Origin: Achatina immaculata
Lineage: Eukaryota; Mollusca; Gastropoda; Stylommatophora; Achatinidae
Length of the DNA stretch: 64,000 nucleotides
Assembly: GCA_009760885.1 (NCBI GenBank)
Contig: CM019716.1
Span: 9,866,438 to 9,930,437 of the forward strand
Direction of reading: 5' to 3'
This document shows positions 36,035 through 47,070 of this stretch, in pieces. The notes below the pieces were generated by a model, which worked only from the letters and a program-made list of their open reading frames with translations, was not told where the DNA came from and ran no database searches. The position numbers and the translations under genes were made by a program. Positions within the stretch are counted from its first letter, which is position 1. Every line of letters starts with the position of its first letter.

Positions 36035-36708
36035 ACTTGCTGGTAACGCCGAGTCCTCTTCTTTCCCATACATTTTTTCCTAGCCTCCCAAATGCTGCGC
36101 TGGCTTTAGCTATTCTGTTGCTGATTTCAGCATCAAGACTGACTGCCCCGGAAAAGGTACTGCCAGGATAAGTGAAATTTTATAGGGATTTTAGCTTTTG
36201 TCCCTTTATCACGATTTCCAGGTCATTATATTCTTTGTTGGGGGCGGGTTGACATACGACTTCTGTTTTCCTGATGTTGATCGTAAGGCCAAAGTTGTCA
36301 CACGCCTCCGAGAAGTTATCAGTAATAGTTTGCATGTTAGATATTGCGTTAGCATTTAGTGCACAGTCATCGGCAAACAGAAAGTCTTTGATTTTTGCAT
36401 TCCTAACTTTTGAGGCAGCTTCTAATCACCTTAGATTGAAGAGCTTTCCGTCTGTTCTATAAATTAACAAAATACAGTTTTCATTTGAGCTTCTGGAAGT
36501 GTCCATGAGCATGGCCGAGAACACCTGAAGAGTGTGGGTGCAAGGACACATCCCTGCTTTACCTCACAGGTAACAGGAAAGGGTTTGGAGACCTCACCAT
36601 CATCAAGAACACAAACCTTCATGCCCTCATGAAACTGACAAACTATTTCTATGAACCTGGCTGGGCATCCAAATTTTGCCATTATGACCCAAAGACATCA
36701 CTGTTGAC
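36035..36708 (-). mobile_element. LINE copy C, missing its 3' end
   Basis: Corresponds to 34478-35151 of copy B. Its 3' half is absent, replaced by 37-bp array sequence at the duplication junction (tatatcttca joined to acttgctgg). It contains the FADD region and the MAKFGCPARF segment only. Confidence 0.85.
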
Positions 36709-37591
36709 ACTAATCTATAAGAGTGTATGTCAGCAGCCTCTAAGAGTGTATGTCAGCAGCCTCTAAGAGTGTATGTCACTAATCTATAAGAGTGTATGTC
36801 AGCAGCCTCTAAGAGTGTATGTCACTAATCTATAAAAGTGTATGTAAGCAGCCTCTAAGAGTGTATGTCACTAATCTATAAGAGTGTATGTCAGCAGCCT
36901 CTAAGAGTGTATGTCACTAATCTATAAGAGTGTATGTCAGCAGCCTCTAAGAGTGTATGTCACTAATCTATAAGAGTGTATGTCAGCAGCCTGTGATGAG
37001 TAATATATATTTTTTCTCAGTACAAGACCCAGCTGACACATGAAAGGCACAGCTGATACATGAAAGGCCCAGTTGACACATGAAAGGCCCAGTTGACACA
37101 TGAAAGACCCAGCTGACACATGAAAGGCCCAGTTGACACATGAAAGACCCAGTTGACACATGAAAGGCCCAGCTGACACATGAAAGGCAGCCTCTGCCAA
37201 AAAAAGCAAAAAATAATTTCCTGCTCTCTCGTGATTTTATCTTTTTATATCTTCACACAACATGAACAACGTCATGATCACTTTATATCTTCATACAACA
37301 CACACACGCCATAATCACTTTATATCTTCATACAACACACACACGTCATGATCACTTTATATCTTCACACAACACACACACGTCATGATCACTTTATATC
37401 TTCATACAACACACACGTCATGATCACTTTATATCTTCATACAACACATACAACGTCATGATCACTTTATATCTTCACACAACATGCACAACGTCATGAT
37501 CACTTTATATCTTCATACAACATGCACAATGTCAAGATCAGTTTATATCTTCACAACACGAACAACATCATGATCAGTTTATATCTTCACA
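36035..37591. repeat. 1,557-bp tandem duplication, copy 2
   Basis: Head-to-tail copy of 34478-36034 with minor unit-number changes in the arrays (36709-36993). The 20-bp array at 37022-37195 appears unchanged. Confidence 0.9.
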
Positions 37592-38035
37592 CAACACACA
37601 CAATGTCATGATCACTTTATATCTTCACACAACGTCATGATCACTTTATATCTTCACACAACACACACAACGTCATGATCACTTTATATCTTCACACAAC
37701 ACACACAACGTCATTATCACTTTATATCTTCACACAACACACATGTCATGATCACTTTATATCTTCACACAATGTCATGATCACTTTATATCTTCACACA
37801 ACACACACAACATCATGATCACTTTATATCTTCACACAACACACACAACGTCATGATCACTTTATATCTTCAAACAACATCATGATCACTTTATATCTTC
37901 ACACATCATGATGATCACTTTATATCTTCACACAACATCATGATCACTTTATATCTTCACACAACATCATGATCACTTTATATCTTCACACAACACACAC
38001 AACGTCATGATCACTTTATATCTTCACACAACACT
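37240..38035. repeat. About 37-bp minisatellite, full array
   Basis: The unit is gatcactttatatcttcaca plus a variable caacacacacaacgtcat. Several shorter units lack the cacacac part. It is the full version of the array cut at 36034. Confidence 0.9.
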
Positions 38036-38271
38036 CCACTGTCTGCCACAAGACATGATCACTTTATACCATATGTTCTCTTTTATATGTATATGTGAAT
38101 TTTTTCATGTTCTCTTGTGTGTGTATATGTGATCTTCACATAAGAGTCTGTCACATGATATGATCACTTTATATCTTCTCTCACAATGCTCTAGCACACA
38201 TCTATACATTATATCTGTGAGGACATGTTCCAGACACCATTTCATCTCTACATTAGATAACCTGACTTTCA

Positions 38272-38645
38272 GTAGTTCATCCCTGTCAACTTTTTTATGA
38301 GCTCACTGATACATCCAAACATCCCTGTCAACTTTTTTATGAGCTCACTGATACATCCAAACATCCCTGTCAACTTTTTTATCAGCTCACTGATACATCC
38401 AAACATCCCTGTCAACTTTTTTATCAGCTCACCGATACATCCAAACATCCCTGTCAACTTTTTTATCAGCTCACTGATACATCCAAACATCCCTGTCAAC
38501 TTTTTTATCAGCTTACAGATACATCCAAACATCCCTGTCAACTTTTTTATCAGCTTACAGATACATCCAAACATCCCTGTCAACTTTTTTATCAGCTTAC
38601 AACACCCCTGTCAACTTTTTTATCAGCTTACTAATACATCCAAAT
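38272..38645. repeat. 42-bp minisatellite, about 8.5 copies
   Basis: The unit contains catccctgtcaacttttttat and cagctcactgatacatcc. A multiple-of-three unit leaves both strands open here. Confidence 0.95.
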
Positions 38646-38694
38646 CTGTTTTTTTAAATATACCTTAATGTATAATTGTAATGTTCTCATAATT

Positions 38695-38935
38695 CTTTTT
38701 TGTATGTATATGTGAATTTTTTATGTTCTCTTTTGTATGTATATGTGAATATGTTCATATATTCTCTTTTGTATGTATATGTGAATTTGTTCACATGATC
38801 TCTTTTGTATGTATATGTGAATTTTTTCATATGTTCTCTTTTGTATGTATATGTGAATTTTTTCATATGTTCTCTTTTGTGTGTATATGTGAATATGTTC
38901 ATATGTTCTCTTTTGTATGTATATGTTCACAGGTG
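38695..38935. repeat. About 36-bp minisatellite, 6-7 copies
   Basis: The unit is ttctcttttgtatgtatatg plus tgaattttttcatatg. Isolated diverged copies also occur near 38070-38135. Confidence 0.9.
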
Positions 38936-39107
38936 ACATGGACTGAAAGCTCTGCATCATACAAGTCTGGTGATCAGTTACAAATATATCCAAGATGTCA
39001 CATCCTGGCTGCAAAGAAGGCATCAAATCCTAGTATACAGACAACACATATACACACACAGATATGCTGTGGATTCCATCTCTCTGACCTCCATGTCCTG
39101 TCTTTAC

Positions 39108-39380
39108 TGATGATACTCTAGGCTTGTGATGATGGGCTGCTGACCTCCATGTCCTGTCTTTACTGATGATACTCTAGGCTTGTGAGGATCCTCTAGACTT
39201 GTGAAGATGAGACTCTAGGCTTGTGAGGATGAGACTTTGGGCTTGTGAGGATGAGACTCTAGGCTTGTGAGGATGAGACTTTGGGCTTGTGAGGATGAGA
39301 CTCTGGGCTTGTGAGGATGAGACTCTAGGCTTGTGAGGATGAGACTCTAGGCTTGTGAGGATGAGACTCTAGGCTTGTGA
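39108..39380. repeat. 22-bp minisatellite in the PCIF1 3' UTR, starting at its stop codon
   Basis: The plus-strand unit is aggcttgtgaggatgagact plus ct, about 9 copies. On the minus strand the first unit encodes the last codons and the TAG of PCIF1 (tcacaagcctag). Nearby, a 54-bp segment with gacctccatgtcctgtcttt is present twice. Confidence 0.9.
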
Positions 39381-39528
39381 TGATGGACTGCTGATTGGGT
39401 CTTTTGGTCTTGCTGAGAGGATAAGCTCTTTGACTTTCTCTGGAGTTGGAGTCCACTTTGCATAGCCAGCATCATTCTGGAGGAAAACTATCAGAGTCCC
39501 AAATGCTGCCTTTGAGCTCATTTCACTT
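39369..39528 (-). CDS. PCIF1: PCIF1/CAPAM terminal coding exon
   Basis: Acceptor ttatttcag at 39529-39537 joins in phase to the previous exon. The exon encodes LIVFLQNDAGYAKWTPTPEK, matching the conserved FLQND-G-KW-PTPE block near the C-terminus of PCIF1, then a short Ser/Pro/Lys tail and TAG at 39369-39371. The tail is shorter than the Ser-rich tail I recall for vertebrate PCIF1. The last codons and stop lie in the first unit of a 22-bp minisatellite, so the C-terminus may vary with changes in that array. The frame is open throughout and the join is exact. Confidence 0.92.
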
Positions 39529-39534
39529 CTGAAA

Positions 39535-40240
39535 TAAGAATGTACGTAACAATTTACAAGACAGTACATCAAATTTCATTGAATAATTGAATATCAGTAT
39601 AGACTGGGCAATGATTCTGTCAAGAAATATTGTTTCTTGTAAGTGTTGTGAAATACTAACGTATGTCTGTCAGCAGCCAAGAGTTAAGAATGTTGCCTCC
39701 ACTGTTCAAACCTACGAAAGCTTACTACAAAAGCTACTCCTCATTATCACAACCATAACTCTAGCCTGCAGAATCTAAATTGTTTCCTGTCCACATAATC
39801 AGAAACTATCCTCATTATCACAACCATCACTATCACCTACAGAATCTGTCTGCTGTTCATATAATCAGAAACATGGGCACTATCCTGCAACAAGTTCTCA
39901 TCTTCTCCAAAACAAAGCTGTTTACTGTAACTAGCCATGTGTAGCAAAACACAGCTATATTTAGCTTGACCCACTTGTTGAATCTGCTGTTCCAGTAGCC
40001 TCCCACAATATCTTATAACTAGGTTAGCCACTGTTTACAGCAAAGTTGAGAAAACTTAGAGATAATGCTATGAAAGTGCATCTATGTATAACTGGTGAGT
40101 TAGCTCAGAAACAACTCTGTATGACAGACAAGCACATGCAAGATAACTCAAGTTTAATGCTAAAGGTTAATAAATCATTGATGCATGTGAAGAAAAAACA
40201 GAGCTGCTGAAGAGAAAACTAGAGAAACTTGACATCAATT
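39535..40240 (-). other. PCIF1 intron, mostly single-copy
   Basis: Intron of 718 bp between 39528 and 40247. It contains a diverged duplication of cctcattatcacaaccat with an ataatcagaaac segment (39740-39870). No element was recognised. Confidence 0.6.
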
Positions 40241-40246
40241 ACTCAC

Positions 40247-40324
40247 CTTGCACTTGGTAAATGCTGGAAACCATTTCTGTACTCATGCTCAAAGGGAGGA
40301 CATGTGGACTGACGTCTTTTGAAT
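40247..40324 (-). CDS. PCIF1: PCIF1/CAPAM exon (78 bp)
   Basis: Acceptor ttttcag and donor gtgagt flank a 78-bp exon reading FKRRQSTCPPFEHEYRNGFQ and then HLPSA. It matches the F-KR-Q...P-FEHEYR-G-QH block of the PCIF1 methyltransferase domain. It receives two bases from the upstream exon and passes two on to the last exon, and both joins keep the frame. Confidence 0.93.
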
Positions 40325-40374
40325 CTGAAAAGAAAACTTTCCACTCAACTCATCCAGTTACAAAATGTAAACAA

Positions 40375-40618
40375 AGTGTGAGACACATGTTAAACATAAT
40401 GAGAAACACTGTAAGTGTGAAAGACATGTTAAACATAATGAGAAACATTGTAAGTGTGAAAGACATGTTAAACATAATGAGAAACACTGTAAGTGTGAAA
40501 GACATGTTAAACATAATGAGAAACACTGTAAGTGTGAAAGACATGTTAAACATAATGAGAAACATTGTAAGTGTGAAAGATGTTAAACATAATGAGAAAC
40601 ACTGTAAGACTGTGAAGA
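40375..40618. repeat. 39-bp minisatellite in PCIF1 intron, about 6 copies
   Basis: The unit is gtaagtgtgaaagacatgtt plus aaacataatgagaaacact. It ends directly at the TTAA that starts the MITE at 40620. Confidence 0.95.
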
Positions 40619-40619
40619 C

Positions 40620-41285
40620 TTAACTCTTCCCGTGACACAGGAAGAAACGCGGACGATCAGTGGATGCCGGAATAAAAGTGCCGGTCTTGATCTGTGTAGG
40701 GGGTCTAGTTGTAAAATGGAATGGAAAACAGTATTTTCATGTACTTCCACGAACTTATTATGTTTCAAAGTATAACTAAATGTATGAAAATTTCATAAAC
40801 GCAGAGTTTTTTAGGAAAAAAGAAGTAATGTGATGTTTTTAGACAATGATTGTGCCCATCTCACCATCGGCTAGGTCTAGATCTACACTACTTACCATCT
40901 GAGATGTCTAGATCTACTTGTCGATCTCGTATTGTGATTCTATGTTGCATTCTCGCTCAATGAATGTCTGAAATAACCTCCTAACTACTTCTCCAGTCGT
41001 CTAATATGTCTAGATCTACTTGGGATACATTCAAGAACAGTGGGGTGGTCACAGGCCATGTCCATACCCCTATCTACATCATTTCTCTTCCTTTTTCTCG
41101 CTCGCAACTAAGCACTCTTTCACCATTTTGAAAAGTGTCACTGGAAATGCAGACGAAATATGTACAATCTAAATGTTACACCAGTTGTTTTATTGAAACA
41201 AACCAAGAGTCGATATATCGACCACTGGCACAAATCGGGAAACCGGAAGGGTCGAAAAATCAACCAATGGCACAGAAAGAGTTAA
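40620..41285. mobile_element. Probable piggyBac-like MITE, TTAA-flanked
   Basis: The element is bounded by TTAA at 40620-40623 and 41282-41285. Inside the TTAA the ends read ctcttcccgtgacac on the left and, inverted on the right, ctctttctgtgcc. TTAA target duplication with short inverted ends is the signature of the piggyBac superfamily. It has no coding capacity at about 666 bp. Sub-terminal gtcgatatatcgac and gtcgaaaaatc motifs lie at the right end. The transposase source is unknown. Confidence 0.6.
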
Positions 41286-41339
41286 TGTAACAGCATAGAG
41301 ATTTGTCAGTGCTTGCTTCCCACTGCTGTACTGTTAGAG

Positions 41340-41692
41340 TGTTCATCATCATCATCATCATCATCACAATCATGGGATTCCATTATCACCATCACAATCA
41401 TGGGATTCCATTATCACCATCACAATCATGGGATTCCATTATCACCATCACAATCATGGGATTCCATTATCACCATCACAACTATGCGATTCCATTATCA
41501 TCATCACAATTATGAGATTCCATTATCACCATCACAATCATGGGATTCCATTATCACCATCACAATCATGGGATTCCATTATCACCATCACAATCATGGG
41601 ATTCCATTATCACCATCACAACTATGTGATTCCATTATCATCATCACAATTATGAGATTCCATTATCACCATCACAATCATGGGATCCCATG
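41340..41692. repeat. 28-bp minisatellite in PCIF1 intron, about 12 copies
   Basis: The unit is tcatgggattccattatcac plus catcacaa, preceded by a short (atc)n run. It contains cac/cat-rich codons on the plus strand but no gene. Confidence 0.95.
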
Positions 41693-41920
41693 ATCATGAA
41701 ATATCATCATTAAAGTTGCTCATCTCAAATGAAAATTGTTGTCAGACGTCGATGGTCTGAAGCCAGTGTCCTGTGTTGTATCTAGCTAAGAGGAAACTGT
41801 TGTCCGAGATGTTGACTGGAAGTAAAGAAAAGCAAACTATTCTCAACCTCTCTTTCTAGAAGCACACAACCTGCAACGACCAGTTTACTTGCTAATTAAG
41901 AAGAGGAGAACATTTCTTAC

Positions 41921-42115
41921 GGGCTGCTCTCCAGGCGTATCAAGGCTTCTGTCGGAGGGTCCCTCCAGTCAGGTATAAACACGATAAACGACAGAGGCTC
42001 GGTGGTTTCACCCAGAAGACTTTCCATGTGGTCCACCATCGCTTCCATCAGCTCGTCCGAGAATGGAGGGTTGGCTTCAAATGATCCACTGGTTGGATAG
42101 AAGCTTAAGAAGGGC
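41921..42115 (-). CDS. PCIF1: PCIF1/CAPAM catalytic exon with NPPF motif
   Basis: Acceptor ctgtgacag and donor gtaaga enclose 195 bp in frame. It encodes [20 protein letters not shown] and then [24 protein letters not shown] is the catalytic tetrad of PCIF1, which N6-methylates a 2'-O-methyladenosine next to the mRNA cap, using S-adenosylmethionine in the nucleus. The GSFEANPPF and FIVFIP-W blocks are the most conserved part of the family. Nothing in this exon suggests loss of activity. Confidence 0.95.
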
Positions 42116-42189
42116 CTGTCACAGACAGAGATGTGTATTATCAGAAAGATATTTTAGCATACCAAAACTCATAGACAGATTGACCTCAA

Positions 42190-42420
42190 CTGAATCAAGT
42201 TATTATTCATCATCTTCTGGTTTGTATACACTTAAGTATTCCAATTTATTACACATCATCTTCTGGTTTGTATACACTTAAGTATTCCAATTTATTACAC
42301 ATCATCTTCTGGTTTATATACACTTAAGTATTCTAAGTTATTACACATCATCTTCTGGTTTATATACACTTAAGTATTCCAAGTTATTACAAATCATCTT
42401 CTGGTTTGTATACACTTCAG
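42190..42420. repeat. About 50-bp minisatellite in PCIF1 intron, about 4.5 copies
   Basis: The unit contains catcatcttctggtttgtat and acacttaagtattccaa. It begins about 75 bp upstream of the catalytic exon's acceptor. Confidence 0.9.
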
Positions 42421-42424
42421 TGAG

Positions 42425-42840
42425 TCTAGATTTCTGCTATCTTCTTTTCCCTGAAATGAGCCCATGTGACCGGCACTCTCTGTGCCAGAACTCCTCACAT
42501 GCAGCTAGCGCATGGCGTGAGCTTTAACAAAGCTTTATTTAACTCACAAACACTCTCCTACCTGCTCTCTAACACTGCTAGAAATTTTATACTAACTTTT
42601 CTTCTCCACAAAACTTTTTCATTACAAAGACTAATTCAGGGATATAAAAAAAGGATATCTTAGAGATATAAAAAGGATATCTCAGGGATATCAAAAACTT
42701 TTTTAGGGATTATATGGACATGAACTTAATATGGGACATTTTTAAAGTAAAAAAAAGATGAAGAATGAAGAACATCGATCTGTGCTAAATATATTACAGT
42801 AAGTACCGATTATCACAAACTGTGACAAAAGATCACATTT
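42425..42840. other. PCIF1 intron, single-copy
   Basis: No element was recognised. A short degenerate repeat (gatataaaaaggatatctta) lies near 42640-42690. Confidence 0.5.
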
Positions 42841-43040
42841 AAAGTAAGCAAGACGGTCACATTTTATAAAACAATCATGTTTATAGCGAGTGAGAGTGAT
42901 GGACACATCTTATAAAACAATCACGTTTATAGCGAGCAAGAGTGTTGGAAACATCTTATAAAACAATAATTTTTATAGCGAGCAAGAGTGATGGTCAAAT
43001 CTTATAAAATGATCATGTTTATAGCGAGCATGAGTGACAA
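42840..43040. repeat. About 49-bp minisatellite in PCIF1 intron, 4 copies
   Basis: The unit contains cttataaaacaatcatgttt and atagcgagcaagagtga. It ends 15 bp before the donor of exon 43055-43239. Confidence 0.9.
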
Positions 43041-43054
43041 CTGTAAACACTCAC

Positions 43055-43239
43055 CCTCTTGATCCAAAGAATCCGTCAGTGTCAGGAAAAGCAGAGCAGT
43101 ATTGTCTGAAGAAGCAGTTGAATGGGGAGGCAAAGCACTCAAATGTCACACCAAACAAACGATGAAGGCACTCCATGACTGCCGGAGTCAAGGCTCCTTG
43201 GTTGTTCTTGCCTTCATTTGGACTAATCCCGAAGTATGT
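43055..43239 (-). CDS. PCIF1: PCIF1/CAPAM exon (185 bp)
   Basis: Acceptor gttctgtcag and donor gtgagt. The exon encodes [20 protein letters not shown] followed by [14 protein letters not shown]. This is the signature of the PCIF1 core domain and aligns without gaps to my recollection of the vertebrate protein over this block. The start TYFG joins in phase 0 to YQ of the preceding exon, and the last GG is completed by G of the catalytic exon. Confidence 0.95.
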
Positions 43240-43384
43240 CTGACAGAACACAATTTATGCTTGATCATATCAAACATTACATACACATGTATACTGCTTA
43301 TTGTGTACTATATGTGAATTATGAGTGTTTATTAGGTTTATAAGCTCTAAGGTTGTGTGCTGAGTGAGGATCAAACAGATTTTA

Positions 43385-44700
43385 TAAAATATAAGAGGGC
43401 GTGTTAAGTATCATAAAACATAACAGACTGTGTTGAGTTAGATAAAACATAACAGACTGTGTTGAGTAAAATAAAACATAACAGTGTGTTGAGTAAAATA
43501 AACAGAGTGTGTTGAGCAAGATAGAAGAGTGTGTTGAGTAAGATAAATCATAACAGTATCTTGAGTAAGATAAAACATAACACAGTGTGCTGAGTTGAGT
43601 AAGATAAAACATAACACAATGTGCTGAGTTGAGTAAGATAAAACATAACACAGTGTGCTGAGTTGAGTAAGATAAAACATAACCCAGTGTGCTGAGTTGA
43701 GTAAGATAAAACATAACAGACTGTGTTGAGTAAGATAAAACATAACACAGTGTGCTGAGTTGAGTAAGATAAAACATAACAGAGTGTGCTGAGTTGGGTA
43801 AGATAAAACATAACAGAGTGTGTTGAGTAAGATAAATCATTACAATGTCTTGAATAAGATAAAACATAAAACAGTGTGCTGAGCTGAGTAAGATAAAACA
43901 TAACAGACTGTGCTGAGTAAGATAAAACATAACAGACTGTATTGAGTAAAATAAAACACAACAGATTGTGTTGAGTAAGATAAAACATAACAGACTGTGT
44001 TGAGTAAAATAAAAAATAACATTATGTTGAGTAAGATAAAACATAAGTGTGTTGAGTAAGATAAACATAACAGAGTATGTTGAGTAAGATAAAACATAAC
44101 AGACTGTGTTGAGTAAGATAAAACATAACAGACTGTGCTGAGTAAGATAAAATATAACAGACTGGGTTGAGTAAGATAAAACATAACAAAGTGTGTTGAA
44201 TAAAATAAAACATAAGAGTGCGCTGAATAAGATAAAACATAACAGAATGTGTTGAGTTGAGTAAGATAAAAAATAAGTGTGTGTTGAGTCAGATAAAACA
44301 TAACAGAATGTGTTGAGTTGAGTAAGATAAAAAATAAGTGTGTGCTGAGTCAGATAAAATGTAGGAGAGTGTGTTGAGTAAAATAAAACATAAGAGTGTG
44401 GAGTAAAACATAAGAGAGTGTGCTAAGTAAGATAAAACATAAGAGAGTGTGCTAAGTAAGTTAAAACATAAGAGAGTGTGCTAAGTAAGTTAAAACATAA
44501 GAGAGTGTGCTGAGTAAGATAAAACATAAGAGAGTGTGCTGAGTAAGTTAAAACATAAGAGAGTGTGCTAAGTAAGTTAAAACATAAGAGAGTGTGCTGA
44601 GTAAGATAAAATATAACAGAGTGTTGAGCCGAGTAACATAAAACATAAGAGTGTGTTGAGTAATATAAAAAAATAAGTGTTGAGTAAGAATAAAATTTTC
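43385..44700. repeat. About 28-37-bp minisatellite in PCIF1 intron
   Basis: Repeats of gagtaagataaaacataaca plus gagtgtgtt or cagtgtgctgagtt. The two tail types alternate irregularly and the right third has a distinct agagagtgtgctaagtaag form. Confidence 0.9.
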
Positions 44701-44860
44701 TAAAACATAAACATAACAAGACTATAGCACTGATATCAATTATTCACAAAACTGATGGACATAGTTGAGAAGAACTAACATAAACTTAGGGAGATATTTG
44801 TCAGACAGCCAAAACTTGCTAGGAGTGGTCATATATAATAAACATGTACTAGCACTTGTG

Positions 44861-46715
44861 CAGGTAGATAGAGGTGTATGGTGTAGTTTTACAAAGTGAG
44901 GGAGAGACTGAGTAAAGTGAGAAAAAATTAATAGAAAGTATGAGAATGTATAAATGAAAAACATACAACATCCAATATTTCAGCGTGAACCTTTTTTGAG
45001 GATTACATGCACAACAAGACACACAAAAAAAAAAAAAGAATTTATCTTAATGTGGCCTCCTCCAGAAGTAGGAAACAGAGAAATGTGCGTCTTAGAAGGA
45101 CCACACAGACAACACAAAGGAAACCCGACAGAGCCAATCATAAAGAAGAGGTGGAGAGAGAAGAGGAAAACAAGTGGTAGAAAGGGGTGGGGGGGAAGGC
45201 AATAGAAATATGATAGCTGCTAGAGAAGGTGGGGGGGGGGGGGAGAGAAAGGGGACGTGGAGAGATAATGAATGAAGAACATAAACACCTGCAGGGAGAA
45301 AATGTGAAACTGGTGAATAGGACAAGACCCTATAAACATAATATGTTGCCAGAGAAGAAAAGAGGGTGGGGGATAGGGAGGGGTAGCTAGGAGAAAGAAA
45401 GTAGAGTAATAAAAAAAGGGGGGGGAGTGGAAAACTAAAGAAGTTTCAGAAAGCTGAAGACATTGTTAATTCCACTTGGGTGGAGAGAGCCAGCCTAGAA
45501 AATAAGGCGCTGTTCTAGGACCCTCCGAGATCATACATCAGCAGAACAAGACAAGAGCAGATCGCACTAACAGAAATGTCCTGTTTTCCCCTGTGGTTGC
45601 TAAGGCAAAAATGTTTAGCCACAGGTGTCCAGGCCCTTTTAGAAATATCATTAAGATGTTGGTGAAATTGATCTCCTAACCGTTAGCCAGTCTCCCCTAC
45701 GTACTTCAAACCACAACGTTTGCACATAATAGCATAAATAACATTGCGTGAAGTGCAGGTGAAACACTCCTGAATTGATAACGTGGACTTAGGGAAGGAG
45801 ATCTGGCTAGCCTTGACAACAAATGGACAAGTGTTGCATCTACAGTATCCGTAATGTCTGGTACCATAAAAAGTGTCATCTGTCTTAAGGTGACTACGAA
45901 TTAAAAGGTCCTTGAGGTTCTTGTCCCATCTGTAGGCTACTAATGGGTTCCCCAAAAAGTTCACGTGTATCAGGCTCGGTCTGAAGGAGATGGTGACTAA
46001 ACATTTGTGCCTTAGCAACCACAGGGGAAAACAGGACATTTCTGTTAGTGCGATCCGCTCTTGTTCTGCTGATGTATGATCTTGGAGGGTCCTAGAACAG
46101 TGCCTTATTTTCCAGATCGGCTGTTTCCATCCAGCTGGAATTAACAATGTCTTCAGGTTTCTGAAACTTCTTTGGTTTTCCACTCCCCCCCTCCTTTTTT
46201 TTTTATTACTCTACTTTCTCCTAGCTACTCTCTTTTCTTCTCTGGCAACATATTGATGTTTATAGGGTCTTGTCCTATTCACCAGTTTCACATTTTCTCC
46301 CTGCAGGTGTTTATGTTCTTCATTCATTATCTCTTCCCGTCCCCCCCCCGGGACACCTTCTCTAGCGGCTAACATGTTTCTATTGCCTCCCCCCACCACC
46401 CCTTTCTACCACTTGTTTTCCTCCTCTCTCTCCACCTCTTCTTTATGATTGGCTCTATCAGGTATCCTTTGTGTGGTCCGCGTGGTCCTTCTAAGACACA
46501 CACTTCTCTGTTTCCTATTTCTGGAGGAGGCCACATTAAGATAAGTTTTTTTTTTGTCTTGTTGTGCATGTAATCCTCAAAAAAGGCTCATGCTGAAATA
46601 TTGGAAGTTGTATGTTTTTCATTTATACATTCTCATACTTTCTATTAATTTTTTCTCACTTTACTCACTCCCTCCTTCACTTTGTAAAACAACACCATAC
46701 ACCTCTATCTACCTT
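44861..46715 (-). mobile_element. Penelope-like retroelement fragment with inverted arms, copy 1
   Basis: A centre coding on the minus strand is flanked by inverted arms of about 730-760 bp (44861-45625 and 45990-46715; the outer ends read the same inwards, for example caatatttcagc). The centre encodes NLKDLLIRSHLKTDD, CNTCPFV and FTCTSRNVIYAIMCKRCGLK, then YVGETG, the start of a GIY-YIG endonuclease of the Penelope type. After a stop it continues as RLGDQFHQHLNDISKRAW. No RT domain is present. Inverted terminal (pLTR-like) arrangements are known for Penelope-like elements. The element lies inside a PCIF1 intron. Confidence 0.75.
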
Positions 46716-47070
46716 TATTATTTAGACCAGTTTTACTGCAGTCACCTCCCTTTTATCTAGCACTTGTGGAAAGGAGTTAGTCAACTTTCTCAACCGGACA
46801 GTTTTCTTGGCTGTGTTTTTTTTTTCTAAGGACTTTGCTCCTAGTGTTGACAATGTAAAAACCTGCTCATTTCATTATTATTAGTCAGACTGACTTCATA
46901 TTTGAGTATGTTAAGTAGAAATAGTTATATTTAAATAAAATAGTGATATTTGAATAAAATAATCAATTTGTTCTTCTACACTGCATTACTTTTTTTTTCT
47001 TCTCTAAGTGAAAGTGTACTATCAATATTTGTTGTTACAATTTTATACTGTAATGTATTTACATTTTGTG
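45143..47070. repeat. 1.93-kb tandem duplication in PCIF1 intron, copy 1
   Basis: Covers most of the Penelope-like fragment plus about 350 bp of right flank, and recurs at 47071-48993. The copies differ by small indels (five bases lost in copy 2 at the agaacaagacaag segment), and by few substitutions. Confidence 0.92.

Noticed and set aside
41340..41692. His-rich open frames (FHYHHHNHGIP) as a metal-binding peptide
   Set aside because: It is the translation of a 28-bp array containing cat/cac inside a PCIF1 intron on the opposite strand.
45225..45245. G-run as a possible G-quadruplex regulatory element
   Set aside because: A single long G run inside a Penelope-like arm, repeated in its duplicate, without spaced G-tracts. 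It is better seen as a homopolymer.
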